NCBI RefSeq assembly: GCF_003286085.1
Contig: NW_020825298.1
Span: forward strand, 3,906,001 to 3,970,000
Origin: Drosophila persimilis
Lineage: Eukaryota; Arthropoda; Insecta; Diptera; Drosophilidae
Length of the DNA: 64,000 bases
Direction of reading: 5' to 3'
In this document: positions 13,766-25,412 of the stretch, one piece after another
How positions within the stretch are numbered: the stretch's first letter is position 1
Layout: every line of letters starts with the position of its first letter
The notes under the pieces: model-generated
The model's input: only the letters and a program-made list of their open reading frames with translations
The model's database searches: none
Told to the model about the DNA's origin: nothing
Made by a program: the position numbers and the translations under genes

Positions 13766-15036
13766 ATAGCAGAGACAGTGGAGGCAGAAGAAGCGGAGGT
13801 TGTGGCAGAGGCAGAGGCAGAGACAGAGACACAGCCACAGACAGAAAGCCGAACAAAATGCCTTCGTTAAGCGCTAGAAACGCGGTTTTAGGCCTCGTCT
13901 CTGGGTCTCTCGCGGTCTCTGCCGTCTCTCGCGTCTCTCCCGTCTCTGGACGTTGCATTTGTTGCTGTATTTTGTATCTATGTATCTTTTTTTTCGGGGT
14001 TTTTGGGGTTTGGGGGCTGCCTATTTTGTTTTTTGTGAGCGAAGAAAAATGTTATAAAAATGTAATTACCCGATGATGAATGGATTACACTACAAAAGAG
14101 GGAGAGGGGTGGAGAGAGGAGGAGGGGCGGAGCGCGGAGGAGGGGCAAAGCCTGCATTGCTCTCGGGGTGCGGATGAGGAACGTCAGAAACGGGAACTGC
14201 TTGGAATTTCGTGTGCTGTTCGTAGGCCCCCAAAAAGAAGTTAACAAGAAAAGGAAGGGAACTCTGGAGAGTTGCCCTCACCACGAAGGGGGGATGCTCT
14301 AGGCCCTAGAGTCGTTGCGGGCGATAAAGCGATCCCTAGACATAAAATAATGAATGAGGAATCAAAGAATCAACAGATATCCAGTGAATCTTCCATAGCC
14401 CCTCTATAACCGATCAAAATGATGGAAATTGTGGGAATTTTCCTTAAATACGAGCCATTTCCGTGAACAGAATCTATCCCAAGATAAGTTATAGATCGGA
14501 TCATAAAGAAAACTCTTCCATACACTCAATGGAATCCACAGATCCCCTTTAGAAGCATTCCAATTATCACTTTGCTCCTCTAAGCTCCATGCCAAATGCC
14601 ACATACCCTCGTTATAGAGTAGACCCAAACTCGTGGCATGCACCGCCTGACGGCCTGTGCCCCCGCTCCACTACACACGATTCCCTACGGATCTTAAAGC
14701 AATGCTGCTGCCGCTGCTTGATGGCTGCTGTCTGATGTCTAAAGGCCTGATGTCGATGTCTGACTGATCTGCGACTGTGGATGGATCTGGGGAGCGGGTA
14801 ATTGATGCATGAGATTAGTTTGTGGAGCTTGGAGTTTGGGGAGTCGGGAGTTTCGAGTTTGAAGTACGTGGAAAATCCATAAGCGACGCTCGTTGCATAG
14901 ATTCGAGGCAGTTGGTTGGCGAGACAAACGCTTTAATGACCCGCTGACGAAAGTGGGTCACAATTCAGAGGGGGACAGAGGGAAAACACGGATCTAGCGT
15001 CCGCTCAAGTCCGGACGGACTGGGCTAATGACTCAC

Positions 15037-16800
15037 CTTCAGTATGCACCTGCCGACGGGCTCGTTCTCGGCCACGGAGACGTTGTAGAAGCTCTGATCG
15101 AAGATCGGCTCGTTGTCGTTGACATCGTGGATGGTCACGAGGACGGTGGCCGTCGAGGAGAGCGGCGGCTGGCCCCCGTCCCTGGCGATCACCGTCAGCT
15201 GGGGCACCGGCTCCGTCTCGCAGTCGATGTGCGATCGGGTGGTGATCAGGCCCGTCTGCGGGTCGATCTGGAACCACTGGGCGTGCGTCTCGGGGGTCTC
15301 GGCCAGGGCGTAGCTCAGCACGGAGTTGAGGCCCTCGTCGCGGTCGTGGGCGAGGACCTGGAGCACCGAGGTGCCCGGATCGGCCACCTCCATGACATTG
15401 GCGTGGTAGAGCTCCTGCTCGAACTCCGGCGGGTTGTCGTTGACGTCCGTGATGCGCAGGAAGATCGACTTGGAGGCGTGCAGCGGCGGCGTGCCCTTGT
15501 CGGTGGCCACCACACTGAGGGTGTAGTTGGAGGTCGACTCGCGGTCCAGCGGCAGGTTCACGATCACCAGGTAGATGCTGCTGTCGCGCGTCGTCAGGGC
15601 GAAGTGCCCCTCGCCGCCGTTCAGCGAGACGTTCACGTTCGCGTACTCCGTCTTCGAGTCCGGGTCGTGCACCGAGATGCGGGCCACAAACTCCCCGGGC
15701 TGGGCCGACTCCGAGATCTTGGGCGAGGCGTCGTCGCTGAGGAAGATCACGTTGATCGTCGGCTGGTTGTCGTTCACGTCCGTCACTCGGATGGACACGA
15801 AGGCCGTCGTCTCCAGCGGCTGTTCGCCGTGGTCCTTGGCCACCACGACGAGCTCGTGCAGCTCCTTGGTCTCAAAGTCCAGGGCCTTGTTGATGAAGAT
15901 CGCCCCCGTCTGGGGGTCGATGCGGAACATCTGCTCCTTGTCGCTCTGCCGCCGGTTGATGGCGTACTCCACGAGGCCGTTCTCCTCGGCGTCCGTGTCG
16001 GAGGCGTACACCTGCAGGACACTCGTGCCCACCGTGGCGTTCTCCGGGACGGTGGCGAAGTATCGGCTCTGATTGAAGATCGGCTGGTTGTCGTTCACGT
16101 CCTGGATGGTGATGTTCACGGTCATGAGGCCCCGCAGGGGCGGCGTGCCTCCGTCCAGGGCCTCGATGAGGAGGCTGTAGCCCGGCGTGGTCTCCCGGTC
16201 GAGGAAGCCGCTGATCTGCAGGTCCAGGTAGAGCACCCCGTCCCGCTCCCTGTGCGAGGAGAGCCGGAAGGCGTCGTTCACGTTGCCGGACACAATGTTG
16301 TACCGCTGCGTGTTGTAGGGCTCCAGGTCGAGGTCCCTCGCGGGCAGCAGGGTCCGCTTCACCTCCCGCGGCGTGTTCTCCGGGAACTCGATGTGCATCG
16401 CGGGCTGCGGAAAGGTCGGGGCGTTGTCGTTCTCGTCCTTGACGGTGACCACCACGCGGACGTTGAGTCCGCTCAGGGGAATGGCCACCAGGCTGTAGGA
16501 GGCACGCGTCTCCCTGTCCAGCCTCACCTTCGTGCGGATCTCCCCCGTGGTCCGGTCTATGGCCAGGTCCGTCTCCACGCCCGCCTCCGCCACAATGATG
16601 TACGGCGGGCCGCTGTCGATGCCGTCGAAGTCCCCGATGTAGCCGATCTGATGGTCCACCGGCACGCCCTCAAAGACCTCCAGCTTGCGTTCCCGCTCCT
16701 TGTCGCTGGATGCCGCCTGTGCGGCTCCCACCAGGAGCAGGAGGAGCAGCAGGAGGGGGAGGTGTAGCGTGGAGAAGCGTCTCCGGCATCGGTGGAACAT
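15037..16800 (-). CDS. ds: Dachsous, first coding exon (signal peptide and cadherin repeats 1–5, partial gene)
   Basis: This exon encodes the N-terminal 588 residues of Dachsous, a giant cell-surface cadherin that binds Fat on neighbouring cells and sets planar polarity and Hippo-pathway growth. Residues 1–29 form a signal peptide with a leucine core. Calcium-binding DxNDN motifs at about 122–126, 234–238, 341–345, 452–456 and 559–563 close five cadherin repeats, and a sixth begins before the exon ends. The exon ends in phase 0 at a GTGAGT donor. The start at 16800 is chosen because it sits directly before the signal peptide. In-frame ATGs at 16899 and 16929 would add 33 or 43 residues. Family members have 27 cadherin repeats, so roughly 22 are missing to the left. 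The match to fly Ds, including its non-repeat linkers, is from memory but is extensive. Confidence 0.93.
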
Positions 16801-16992
16801 TGTGTAGTCCTTCGAGGGGGCGCTGACCCTCGCGTGGCGTTGCCCTGTGGCTTCTGTCGTTGTGGTTTGGTTTCTGGTCGCAGATCTCTGCTGCTGCATC
16901 GCTGTGGATGCCAAGGCTGCTGCCTTCATGGCGCTACTCGGATGCTGCCGCCTGGCTCTGGTTGCCTCGTTCCACCGTTTCCATTGAGAAAG
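16801..16992 (-). other. ds: 5' UTR part of the ds first coding exon
   Basis: A good 3' splice site (pyrimidine-rich run ending TTTGCAG, AG at 16993–16994) places the exon start at 16992, so 192 bases precede the signal-peptide ATG. They contain an out-of-frame upstream ORF of 16 codons (ATG at 16984, stop ending at 16934). They also contain two in-frame ATGs at 16929 and 16899, with no stop before 16800. Reading beyond 16992 would enter the intron. Confidence 0.65.
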
Positions 16993-17887
16993 CTGCAAAG
17001 AGAAGAGAGACACCAGTGAGAAAGGGGATTACGTTGACAAATACAAATCGAGGGCCGCCCACGAGGGCCCCCCGAAGGCCCCAAAGAACTAATAGACTGA
17101 TAACTGGCTGTAAGTCGCGCCGCTTAGACCCCCCCCGCCCCCCCGCCGGATGGATGATGGAAGCTTACGCATTGTGGAGGCATTTCCACATCCATTTCCC
17201 TTGCCACATCCATTTGGCGATGACGCGCGATGGCCATTTGGATGCCATTTGAAATGCTAATAGACGGCGGCCCACAGATCGGACAAAGGAGAGGGGAAGT
17301 GGAACGAGACTCGAACGAGACTCGAACGAGAGTCGATTCTACCTGAGTGCGTGCGAAAGGTTCAAAGGCTAAAAGGGTCTCAGTTCTGGAGTTCTGGAGT
17401 TCTGGTTTTGTGAGATACACAGATACTCACACACAGGGAAATCGAACAAACAATTTCTGAAGAGGGAATGGCCTTTTGTTGACCAAAAACTTTGGGGCCT
17501 AATGCCATGCGATGCGATGCCAAGCCATCTGGCGGCAGAGCAATTCGTGGCCAACAATTTAGTTAACAAGACCATGACTAACACTTTTTCTGTGTATCTG
17601 TGTGTGTGTGTGTATCTGTGTGTGTGTGTGTTTCTACTGCAATTTTCGTTTTAGATTTTTCTCGCGCGATAAGCAAAAAAAAAAGAACAAAAAATAACAA
17701 AAAAGGGGAAAAGAAGGTCGTAAAATTATGAATTATTTTGGAAATTTCATTCGTGATGAGAGATAGAGATCTGCCTCTACCCCTCCCTCTCTCTCCCTCC
17801 CTTTGGGATGATCCTGAATGCTTGAAGCAATTAAAATTGAATTAATGAAGCGGGACATTCACTCATTCAATGATTGACAGAAATGCC

Positions 17888-17892
<5 letters not shown>

Positions 17893-17929
<37 letters not shown>
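17893..17929. repeat. (GA)n microsatellite
   Basis: About 18 GA units about 900 bases upstream of the ds coding-exon acceptor. Confidence 0.95.
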
Positions 17930-17930
<1 letters not shown>

Positions 17931-19004
17931 AGAGCAGTCGCCTTTTGTGAGATGCCGCCTGCTGCCCCATTGGAGGCGCCTCTAATAACTTTATAATGAT
18001 CGCCGGCCGAGGCAGAAGTCCCTTCCTCCCGTCCGGGATCGTAATTTAATAAACTGCACTGGAAGCGCTCCTCCGAAACGCTGGATCTGTACGCAAATTG
18101 CCCCCGAGAGGCGGGATGGATGGATCGTGTGAGCTCTGAGCCGCTGTTGCGGAAACGTCAGTTTGATTTGCAGTTGTCATAAGTTTAGATGAACTGCTAA
18201 TACCCAAACACATTAGAAAGCAAAGCCCATGGTGTGGTGTGCCCCAAGAGGCGCCGCAGAGCTCTCTCTGGACGGATGGACGGTTGGACAGGTGGCAGAG
18301 TCCCGTCCGAGTCGGATTCTGAGTCTGATTCTGATTCTGATTTGAGTGCCAGCTGGCGGTCGCCTTGCGTGTGGCTGCACCTGAGATGTGAGATGGAAAT
18401 GCCACTTGGAATGGGTTGCCCCTGCCCCTCCCCCTCTCTCTCCCCCCTCGCCCCTCGCGGTTGTGCACTCTGGCGGCATCTAATATCGAATGACAAAGTT
18501 GTAATTATATTTGTAGTTCCAGTTCGTTTGGCAGGCGCTCTACGCCGAATGCGATTCCCATATCCCAGGAACATTAAAAATTATGCTTTTCCCGAGAGAA
18601 TATTTCGTTGGTTCGTTGTTTCGTTTGCGCTTTTACGAGCGCACAAAAGATCGTTAAACCAAAGCCACAAAAAAAAACACTGAAAAAACAGTGAAAAAAA
18701 CAGAGCGGCATCAATAAAATCTAGTTAATAGCAAATAAAGGCCACAACAAATGCCCCAAAACCCCATTGGATGGGGTCTCCAATGGAGAGGCAGTCCCAG
18801 CGAGAGACAGAGAGAGAGAGGGCAGGAGGGGGAGGAGGGAATGGGAGAATGGTATGAAAACGTAGCAGAATCATAACAATAACAGCGTAAACTTAACAGC
18901 GCAACTAATTAGTATCTCTCGAGAGAATGTGAGAGACAGAGAGAGAGAGAGAGAGAGGGAGAGATGTAAGAGGCACTCGTGAGAGAAGCTTCAATGTCCG
19001 AAAG

Positions 19005-19418
19005 GACAGCGTGACACGATTGAAGGGGAGGATTTGCTCTGGAACGAGGGATTGCTCTTAGAAACCCAACATCGAGAGATCCTCACAGGGGATCCTGTGG
19101 ATCAGAGGATCAGAATGATCAATGGGGGATCAATGAGGGATCAATGACAGCTTCCTGAGATTAATCGGATCAGTATATCAGCACCCAAGAGGCTCTGAAG
19201 AGCAGAGCAAAAGAACAATTGCTTCTAGAGGAGATCGACCTAAGAAGGACAACAGTTCTTCTTTCTTCGATGTAGAAGACCTTAAAGAGGAATGTATTGG
19301 GATTAGTTCTAGTTGTTGAACGAGCAGAAGAGTGGACTCTTCTGTGATGAGATCATTCATGGAACTGTGATCCCAAAGGAGCGACTGCGCATCACTCTCC
19401 ATCTCGTGTCACGCTGTC
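19005..19418. mobile_element. Island with 15-bp perfect terminal inverted repeats (MITE-like)
   Basis: GACAGCGTGACACGA at 19005–19019 is matched by its exact reverse complement at 19404–19418, enclosing 384 bases of noncoding DNA rich in GATC and GAGGATC words. No transposase-like frame and no clear target-site duplication were seen. A small non-autonomous element is possible; a repeat-bounded local island is the alternative. Confidence 0.5.
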
Positions 19419-20204
19419 ATCTCTTCAGACATTCATCATTTCTCCCGCTGGCAGGCAAATACTCATACTTTATACCCATTTCGGGTTTATGCACCAATTT
19501 TGAGGCAAAAAGAAGAGGCACAGTGCGGCATGGAGCGACAGGAGGCAAAAGTAGAGCAAGAGTTTTCGCAGAGCCTGAGACAGAGCCTGAGACAGAGAGC
19601 CAGAGACAGAGCCAGTGAACATTCAGTGGCCAATAGCCGGAAGAAGTGTTTTGCCCAGCCTCATCGAAGGAGAGCGAGAGACAGGGAGAGGCAGGGAGAG
19701 ACAGGGAGAGACAGGGAGAGACAAGGAGAGAGAGGGAGAGACAGGGAGAGACAAGGAGACTCTCATTAACATGCACATTACACATGTAGACGAGAGATAT
19801 TCTACGAGTTGTTGAACAATTAAAAACGCGACGAAATCAACTCGTTTTCCACTGTTGTTGTTTTTGTTGTTGTTGTTGTTGTTGGCCGTGGCTCCCGCCT
19901 CGTGATTTAATTGCGAATTATGCAAAATTGTTGTCTAAAACCAGAGGCTAAGAGGCTAAGTAGGTGGTAAGTAGACGCTTTAGACGCTTTAGAGCGTGTT
20001 TAATTAAATGTTGAGTAATTTATGAAAACTGCAAGACAGCAACAACGGAGAGACGACTACTGCCAGATACAGATACAAATACAGTCGGTAATAAGTTACT
20101 TCTAATGACTTTCTAATTGTCCGACACATAAACAGCGAAACTTTAATTGTTTGCATATTAATCGGCAACCAATTTAGATGCAAATAAAGCCACCAGACGA
20201 GTGG

Positions 20205-20205
<1 letters not shown>

Positions 20206-20238
<33 letters not shown>
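20206..20238. repeat. Poly(G) tract, ~33 bases
   Basis: Uninterrupted G run, followed by A and a shorter G run, in the proposed ds 5' UTR intron. Confidence 0.9.
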
Positions 20239-20239
<1 letters not shown>

Positions 20240-20780
20240 GGGGGGCACGGCATGCTTGGACGGGCGATCGGGAAAGCGTGAAGCCAGCACGAGAGATTTT
20301 TCCGCTAGGAAAAGTGCGAAAATGCAAGTGAAAAGCCGGACAGAGGTGTAAAAATAACGAAAAAGGTTTCCATTTCGAAATCGGTTTCCATTTCAATTGC
20401 ATTTTGGAATTTTCAAAGCGGTTTTCACTTTCAAGGGCTGCCAGGGACACTCCCTAAATGGGGAGGGGGGCGGGGAGATGCCATATTCTGGCATAATGAG
20501 AGCTAATTAGCGCCGTCTGACAAGTGTCAGAGACAGAGAGAGACGGGGAGACAGGGTAGACAGGGGAGACAGGGGAGACATCCACAGCGACAGCGACAGA
20601 GACGAGATGTTGTGTACTTCATATCTTATCGCTTTGCCACGACAGCACATCCACATCCTTCAGAGAGGAGGAAGGAGGTCCCCAGGGGAGGAGAAATATG
20701 AAATACGCTCACGTTAGAGATTGCCGGGAATAACCAGAAATGGGACCTGGAAGATGGGTTTTCGGAAAACGAAGTGTGGA

Positions 20781-21064
20781 ATACCCTTATTAAGGGGGAT
20801 TCTTGTGATAAACGAGCGATATTCTTTGTGGGACTTTCCTTAATGAAAGATCTATGGCTTATTTTTTGTATCTTGAAGATTCCCTCATTTATGGCCGATT
20901 TGAGACTCTGTTCCTGCCTTTACCTATCGCTGGACATGCGGCAGTGCCCCTCGGTTGTCTTTATAATAATTCTAGCCAGATATCTCTCTATTTTCCAAGT
21001 GTTTTTGGCCTGGAAACGCCTAAAAAGCTGCTTAAAAGAAGGAATACCCCCCGTCCTAGGGTAT
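20781..21064. repeat. Island bounded by ATACCCT / AGGGTAT
   Basis: ATACCCT at 20781–20787 is mirrored by AGGGTAT at 21058–21064. The interior is AT-richer than the flanks and is noncoding. Confidence 0.45.
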
Positions 21065-22807
21065 CGCTTTGATTGCAACTTCATTTGCAGCTAAAGACTC
21101 TGCCTCTTGAAGACTTCTGACACCTGTGCTCATCCCCCACTTCTCGTGCTGTGCGGCGGTGCTGTGGGCTGTGGATCTGCCGCAATTACGGGATATTAAT
21201 AGATACCAGATTCCAAATGCCAGATGCCAGACCGGAAGCCTCTGCGGCTCAAAGTCCGACCCGTGTCTTGGGTTCTGGGTAGCCGAAAGCATTTAGCAAT
21301 AATTGTCATGGCCGAGTGTATTTTTGGCCATTGTTTGGCGCGTTTTATGGCCGCCATTAAGAGCCAAGCCACAACGCCTAATGCTAATCCGCGAGGGAGC
21401 GCGATCTGCTGAGTATCCGTGAGGTTCATTAACCCAGCGAGACCATCCCCCTTCTGGGTGTCGTAAAACACAGATATTTCTCAATCCGAATCCGATTTCG
21501 AGCCCCGAAATGTAGAACGTTCCGTTGGCGCTTATCGAATCGAACGAGCGGTGGGCTCTGGGCCATTAAGCCTACTCCCGAGCCTACTCCCCAGCCATCT
21601 GCTTAGCCTAGTTTGGAGGCTGTAGATCCCTGCCTCTGATTGATGACATTCCCAGTTTAATCGCCGTTTGATGTTCGATGATGATGTTGCTGCCGATCGG
21701 AGCGGAGCCGTGGCAAGAGCGTGGCACATGTGGGGGCCATAAAACAAATCGGAATCCGAGATTGGCATCCACAAGATGCTCGAATTAAGTTTGTTTATTG
21801 TTTCAGCGGAAATATTTATGCCTATTTGGCACGAAATGGACGGTGGGACGGGGGGACGGGGGGACCTGCAACCTGTTCCATTCCCTCACCGATGAAGACA
21901 CTTGTGTGCACATCCCCCCCCCCGAATGGATGAACATATTCCCGGGCTAATCACGGCGTGGCACACACTCGACTCGGTGTCCGCCGAGTGCCACATTGCA
22001 TGAGGCTCAACAAAGAAATTAGCGAGCCGCGGATCGGGGGATCGGGGGATCGGGTGGAGGTGCCACAGCGGCAGCAACAGGTGCGTGTGCTCTCCTCTCG
22101 AGGCCACGTCTAATGTAATTTTCTTGGCCATGTCCATGGCCTGCCTCTCGACTGTGTGTGTGGTCTGGGCCCCGCTCCCCCCTCCCCGCTCCCCCCCTCC
22201 CGTGTGTTTGTTTGTGGCGAAAATAGATTAAAGCGTAATCTTTGTTTGTATAGCGCTAAGCATTGCAGCAATTAGTGCTCCACCGTGTGTGTGTGTGTGG
22301 TGGCAAGGTGGAGCACGAGGGGGAGGGGAGAGGGGGCAGATCGCGGATCGCGAGACTGGAGCAATTTAAAGCGCATTAAACTGCGTTTTGCAAGTCCGTT
22401 TTGCCTCAGTCTTTCGTCTTTCCCATTTCCCATTTCCCAGCAGCCTATCACCCGCACCTTTCGACCACCTGCAACACCTGCCGCCGCTGCCGCCGCCGCC
22501 GCATGAAAAGATAAAACGACTGCCGCACACACACAAAGACACACACACACGGATACACATTCTGCCGTTAGTTCAGGCCTGATAAAGCAAATAGACAGGG
22601 AGGGAGGGAGAGAGGGAGAGCAAAAGAGAACCAGAAAATGGGAAATGAAAATTATATTCTGTTCGCCTCTGCCTCTGCCTCTGCCTCTGCCTGCATCGGA
22701 TGCTCCTCTCTCTCTCGAGAAAAAAACACAGCCTTTGGTGGAAGGCCGCCTTCAACTTTAAACCCGCGAGAGATCTTTTGTTTTGCCTGCCCATTAGAGA
22801 GGGCTCG

Positions 22808-23539
22808 GAATACACTGGGAGAAAATAAAAATTACAGACTGTATTTGTGCCTCAGGAATGGGCGTAGGAATTCAAAAATTGATGTTATTTTTGATGGAAA
22901 ACTGTTCTTAGAAAATATTTTAATACTTGGAAAGAATTTTCTTTATATTTCATTTAATGGAATTCTGTAGAATTTTTAGTAGATCTTACTAAAAATATTG
23001 ACTATTTGGCCGCTTAAATACTGATTTCAGAATCTTTTCAAAAGGTACAATTTTTTGTTAAAATTTTATCACTTTTTGTGCCGGTTTTAGTGGAACGTTT
23101 TTTCGGTGCACATATTTAATGAATATTTAAATTAATTTCTGAATAAAATCTGGGAAATATATCCATTTAATAATTTAAGCTTATGGAAGGAAAAAATTCA
23201 AATAATAAGAATAAATGTTTCTTCAATTTAAAGTAATTTTGAATAATCCCTAAATGTTCGAAAAACTCTTCTAAGAAATTAAATGTCTTCAAAAAGTAAT
23301 ACTTTCATAGATTTCCTAGAAAATTCCTAATTTAAAGGCCCTTCCAAGACCCTTAATTATAGAAATAATCTACCAAAAAGTAATCTTTAAAGACAAGTGC
23401 ATTCCGAATGCTATATCACACACAATTAAATTATATTTACCAAAAACTAGCCCCAAAAACTTCTTAAAATACTGCTCTTTGTTCGAATATTTTTTGGAAA
23501 ATTCTTCAACATTATAGTTGTTTTTTCGGCAGTGTATTC
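22808..23539. repeat. AT-rich island bounded by GAATACACTG inverted repeats
   Basis: GAATACACTG at 22808–22817 and its reverse complement at 23530–23539 enclose 712 bases of very AT-rich noncoding DNA. Inside each end, two bases or so are followed by GAAAA on the inward strand, so the similarity extends past the perfect repeat. Confidence 0.6.
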
Positions 23540-24879
23540 TCCAGAAGGAAGTGTAAATTAAGGGTCATAAAAACGCAGTCATTCCAGAACCTAGCGCTCG
23601 ACTTTTTTGGCTTTTAGCAGCACGAGAATTGAATAAACCCACTCCGCACTCCGCACTCTCCGGAACCCCCGAACCCCTTGGAGAACACCCAGATTTGGGC
23701 CAGGCCCAGGGTTTTGTAATAATTTAATGGCCAAGCGTTGCACTTAATTGGAATGGCATTAGAAATCCCGAGCACGCCCGGCACTTCCTCTCCACGTCGA
23801 ATGTCAATTATAAAATAGTTTCGTGTGTCTTTAGTTTTTATTTGAGAATTTTCTCGGTTTCCATTGCGGCGGTTAGGGAGTTTTTCCAGGAATCACAGTT
23901 GGGCGGCACTTTTCCTATTCGCTGCACGTTTCGCTCTCCATCGAAAGAGGGCAAAAGGGAGACAGAGAGAGAGAGAGAGATTACAGATCGAAGGAACAAT
24001 CCATCGCATGAATCGGCTCGGTTGGGTTCGGCTTGGATCGGTGTAAAACAGGTAGAATCGAACACCAAACTCTATTTGTTTTTCCACACATTTTTCCAAG
24101 CGTTTGGGGGGGAGAGGGAAAACTCGAACAGCGGCACAAAAAAACGGAATACAAAGTGGTAGAAGGAGGAGAAGGCGGAGAAGAATCCGAATTGGTAGCA
24201 GGCACAAGTGGAGGAGTGGAGTGTTTTTCTTTGCTTCTCTTTTCTCACTCACTCTTTGCTCTTTCTTCCAACTCTAGTCCCTCACTCTCACTGCTCCCTG
24301 GACGGTCCCTGTCCCTGTCCCCGTCCTGGACTTTCCATACCCTTTCTTCTCCTGAATCCCCCCCAGATCTTCTTCTAATTGGCTTTTCCTTTGGGCCTGG
24401 AGGAGGAGGATCTCTCGCGAAACTGTTTTTCGCCTCACTTTTCCCGCTAACTGTTTCTTTGGCTGCTGTTGTGGGACTTTTCATCTCTTCTCGGTTTTCT
24501 CTTACATTTTGCGATGGCCTCTGTTGCTGTTGCTGTTTCTGTTGCCTCCTCCTAGAGGGGGGTGGGGGGGTTGGAGGGGCGCTGCTGGTGCTGCCAATAT
24601 TTTTCACCAAAGGCGCAAATACACCAACAATTGCAGAGCTGCCTCTGCCGCTGCCTCTGCCGCTGCCTCTGCCGCTGCCTCAGCCGCTGCCACCACAGAA
24701 TGTTGGAGTCGCGTTGTTGTTGTTGTTGTTGTTGTTTGTGCCACACGGCCAAAGCGAGCCAAAAAGAACTCGTTTGACTTGTTGAACAATATTTCTTTCT
24801 TTTTCTTTTTCTCTTATTTTTTTTTCCTTCTTTTTTGTTGTATTTTTTATTCGCCTTTTACTCTTTTTCTTCTTCTTAC

Positions 24880-25412
24880 TTTTTGTTGTTTTCTTTTAGT
24901 ATTATTTTCGTGTGCGTTTTGGAAAACTGAATTAAAATTTCGATTTGTCTTCGATTTTCAGCGACTTTTCGCGTAGATTTCCATCATTCGAGGCCGATTT
25001 TACATTTTTGCGGCGAAAAACAGAAAACCGAAAAGAAGAGGAAGAACCGCGGCGACGGCGACGGCGAAGGCGACGAAAACAAACGGAGAAAAAACGCGGC
25101 GACAAATGGAGCAAAGGGTGCGATCCAATATTAAAGGGGTCGGGCGGGGGGGCGCACCTTTTTCAGGGGGGGCAAAAAAACACACACTTTTTATTCTTCT
25201 TCTTGGCAATTTTTAAGATTTGTCTGCACTTCACTTGATTCTTGGATATCTTTTTGTTGGTGCCGATGGCACGGCGATTCCGATTCCAATTCCGATTCGA
25301 TATTCGTTTCGATCCGTTTTTGTTCCGACGGCGGCGACACGAGACTCGTTGCTCTGGGGGTCCGCGCGCAGCAATTCTCCAATGTTTCAGCGACGAAAAC
25401 ACACGACAGACT
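24880..25412 (-). promoter_or_regulatory. ds: Candidate ds start site and 5' noncoding exon
   Basis: On the minus strand an initiator-like TTCAGTC places +1 at 25412. The downstream DNA looks like a fly 5' UTR: CpG-rich, then A-rich with AATCAAGTGAAGTGC and GCCAAGAAG-type text, with very short upstream ORFs such as ATG-TAA near 25005. Possible splice donors are AAAAA|GTAAGA at 24880/24879 and AAAAAG|GTGCGC at 25158/25157. No good TATA box (only TTTAAG, too close) and no matching DPE are seen. It is the best minus-strand candidate upstream of the acceptor at 16993. The link to ds rests on strand and position only. Confidence 0.35.

Larger units (their letters stand above)
1..15036 (-). other. 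ds: Intron of ds, downstream of its first coding exon (runs off left edge)
   Basis: No cadherin-like coding sequence was found between the splice donor at 15036 and the left edge, so the next ds exon must lie outside and this intron exceeds 15 kb. Open frames here are short, low in complexity and lack recognisable domains. The DNA mixes GC-rich simple-repeat stretches (1–3290, 4650–7010, 7700–10480, 11220–12590) with AT-rich islands (about 3410–4470, 7020–7560, 10550–11200, 12790–13560 and 14300–14640). Large introns are known for ds in flies and commonly carry enhancers, but no specific enhancer can be proven by eye. Confidence 0.7.
16993..24879 (-). other. ds: Proposed ds 5' UTR intron; noncoding DNA
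   Basis: No credible coding exon was found. The stretch holds a (GA) run at 17893–17929, GA-rich blocks near 18810 and 18950, a 10-bp-unit AGGGAGAGAC minisatellite at about 19680–19760, and a poly(G) tract at 20206–20238. It also holds three AT-rich islands listed separately (19005–19418, 20781–21064, 22808–23539). From 23840 to 24780 it becomes CpG-richer, with CTGCCT and GTTGTT trinucleotide-type repeats. Intron status depends on the proposed upstream exon at 24880–25412. Confidence 0.45.

Noticed and set aside
14761..14800. Minus-strand initiator ATCAGTCAG with AGACA downstream
   Set aside because: The DPE-like word is at +26, two bases off the required spacing, and no leader or gene follows.
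15028..16767. 579-codon open frame on the plus strand, antisense to ds
   Set aside because: It mirrors a GC-rich coding exon; its product is low-complexity, rich in Val, Arg, His and Leu, with no domain, while the minus frame is clearly cadherin.
24033..24785. 250-codon plus-strand open frame
   Set aside because: It consists of CT-, CTGCCT- and GTTGTT-repeat translations (Ser/Leu/Pro runs) and has no family resemblance.
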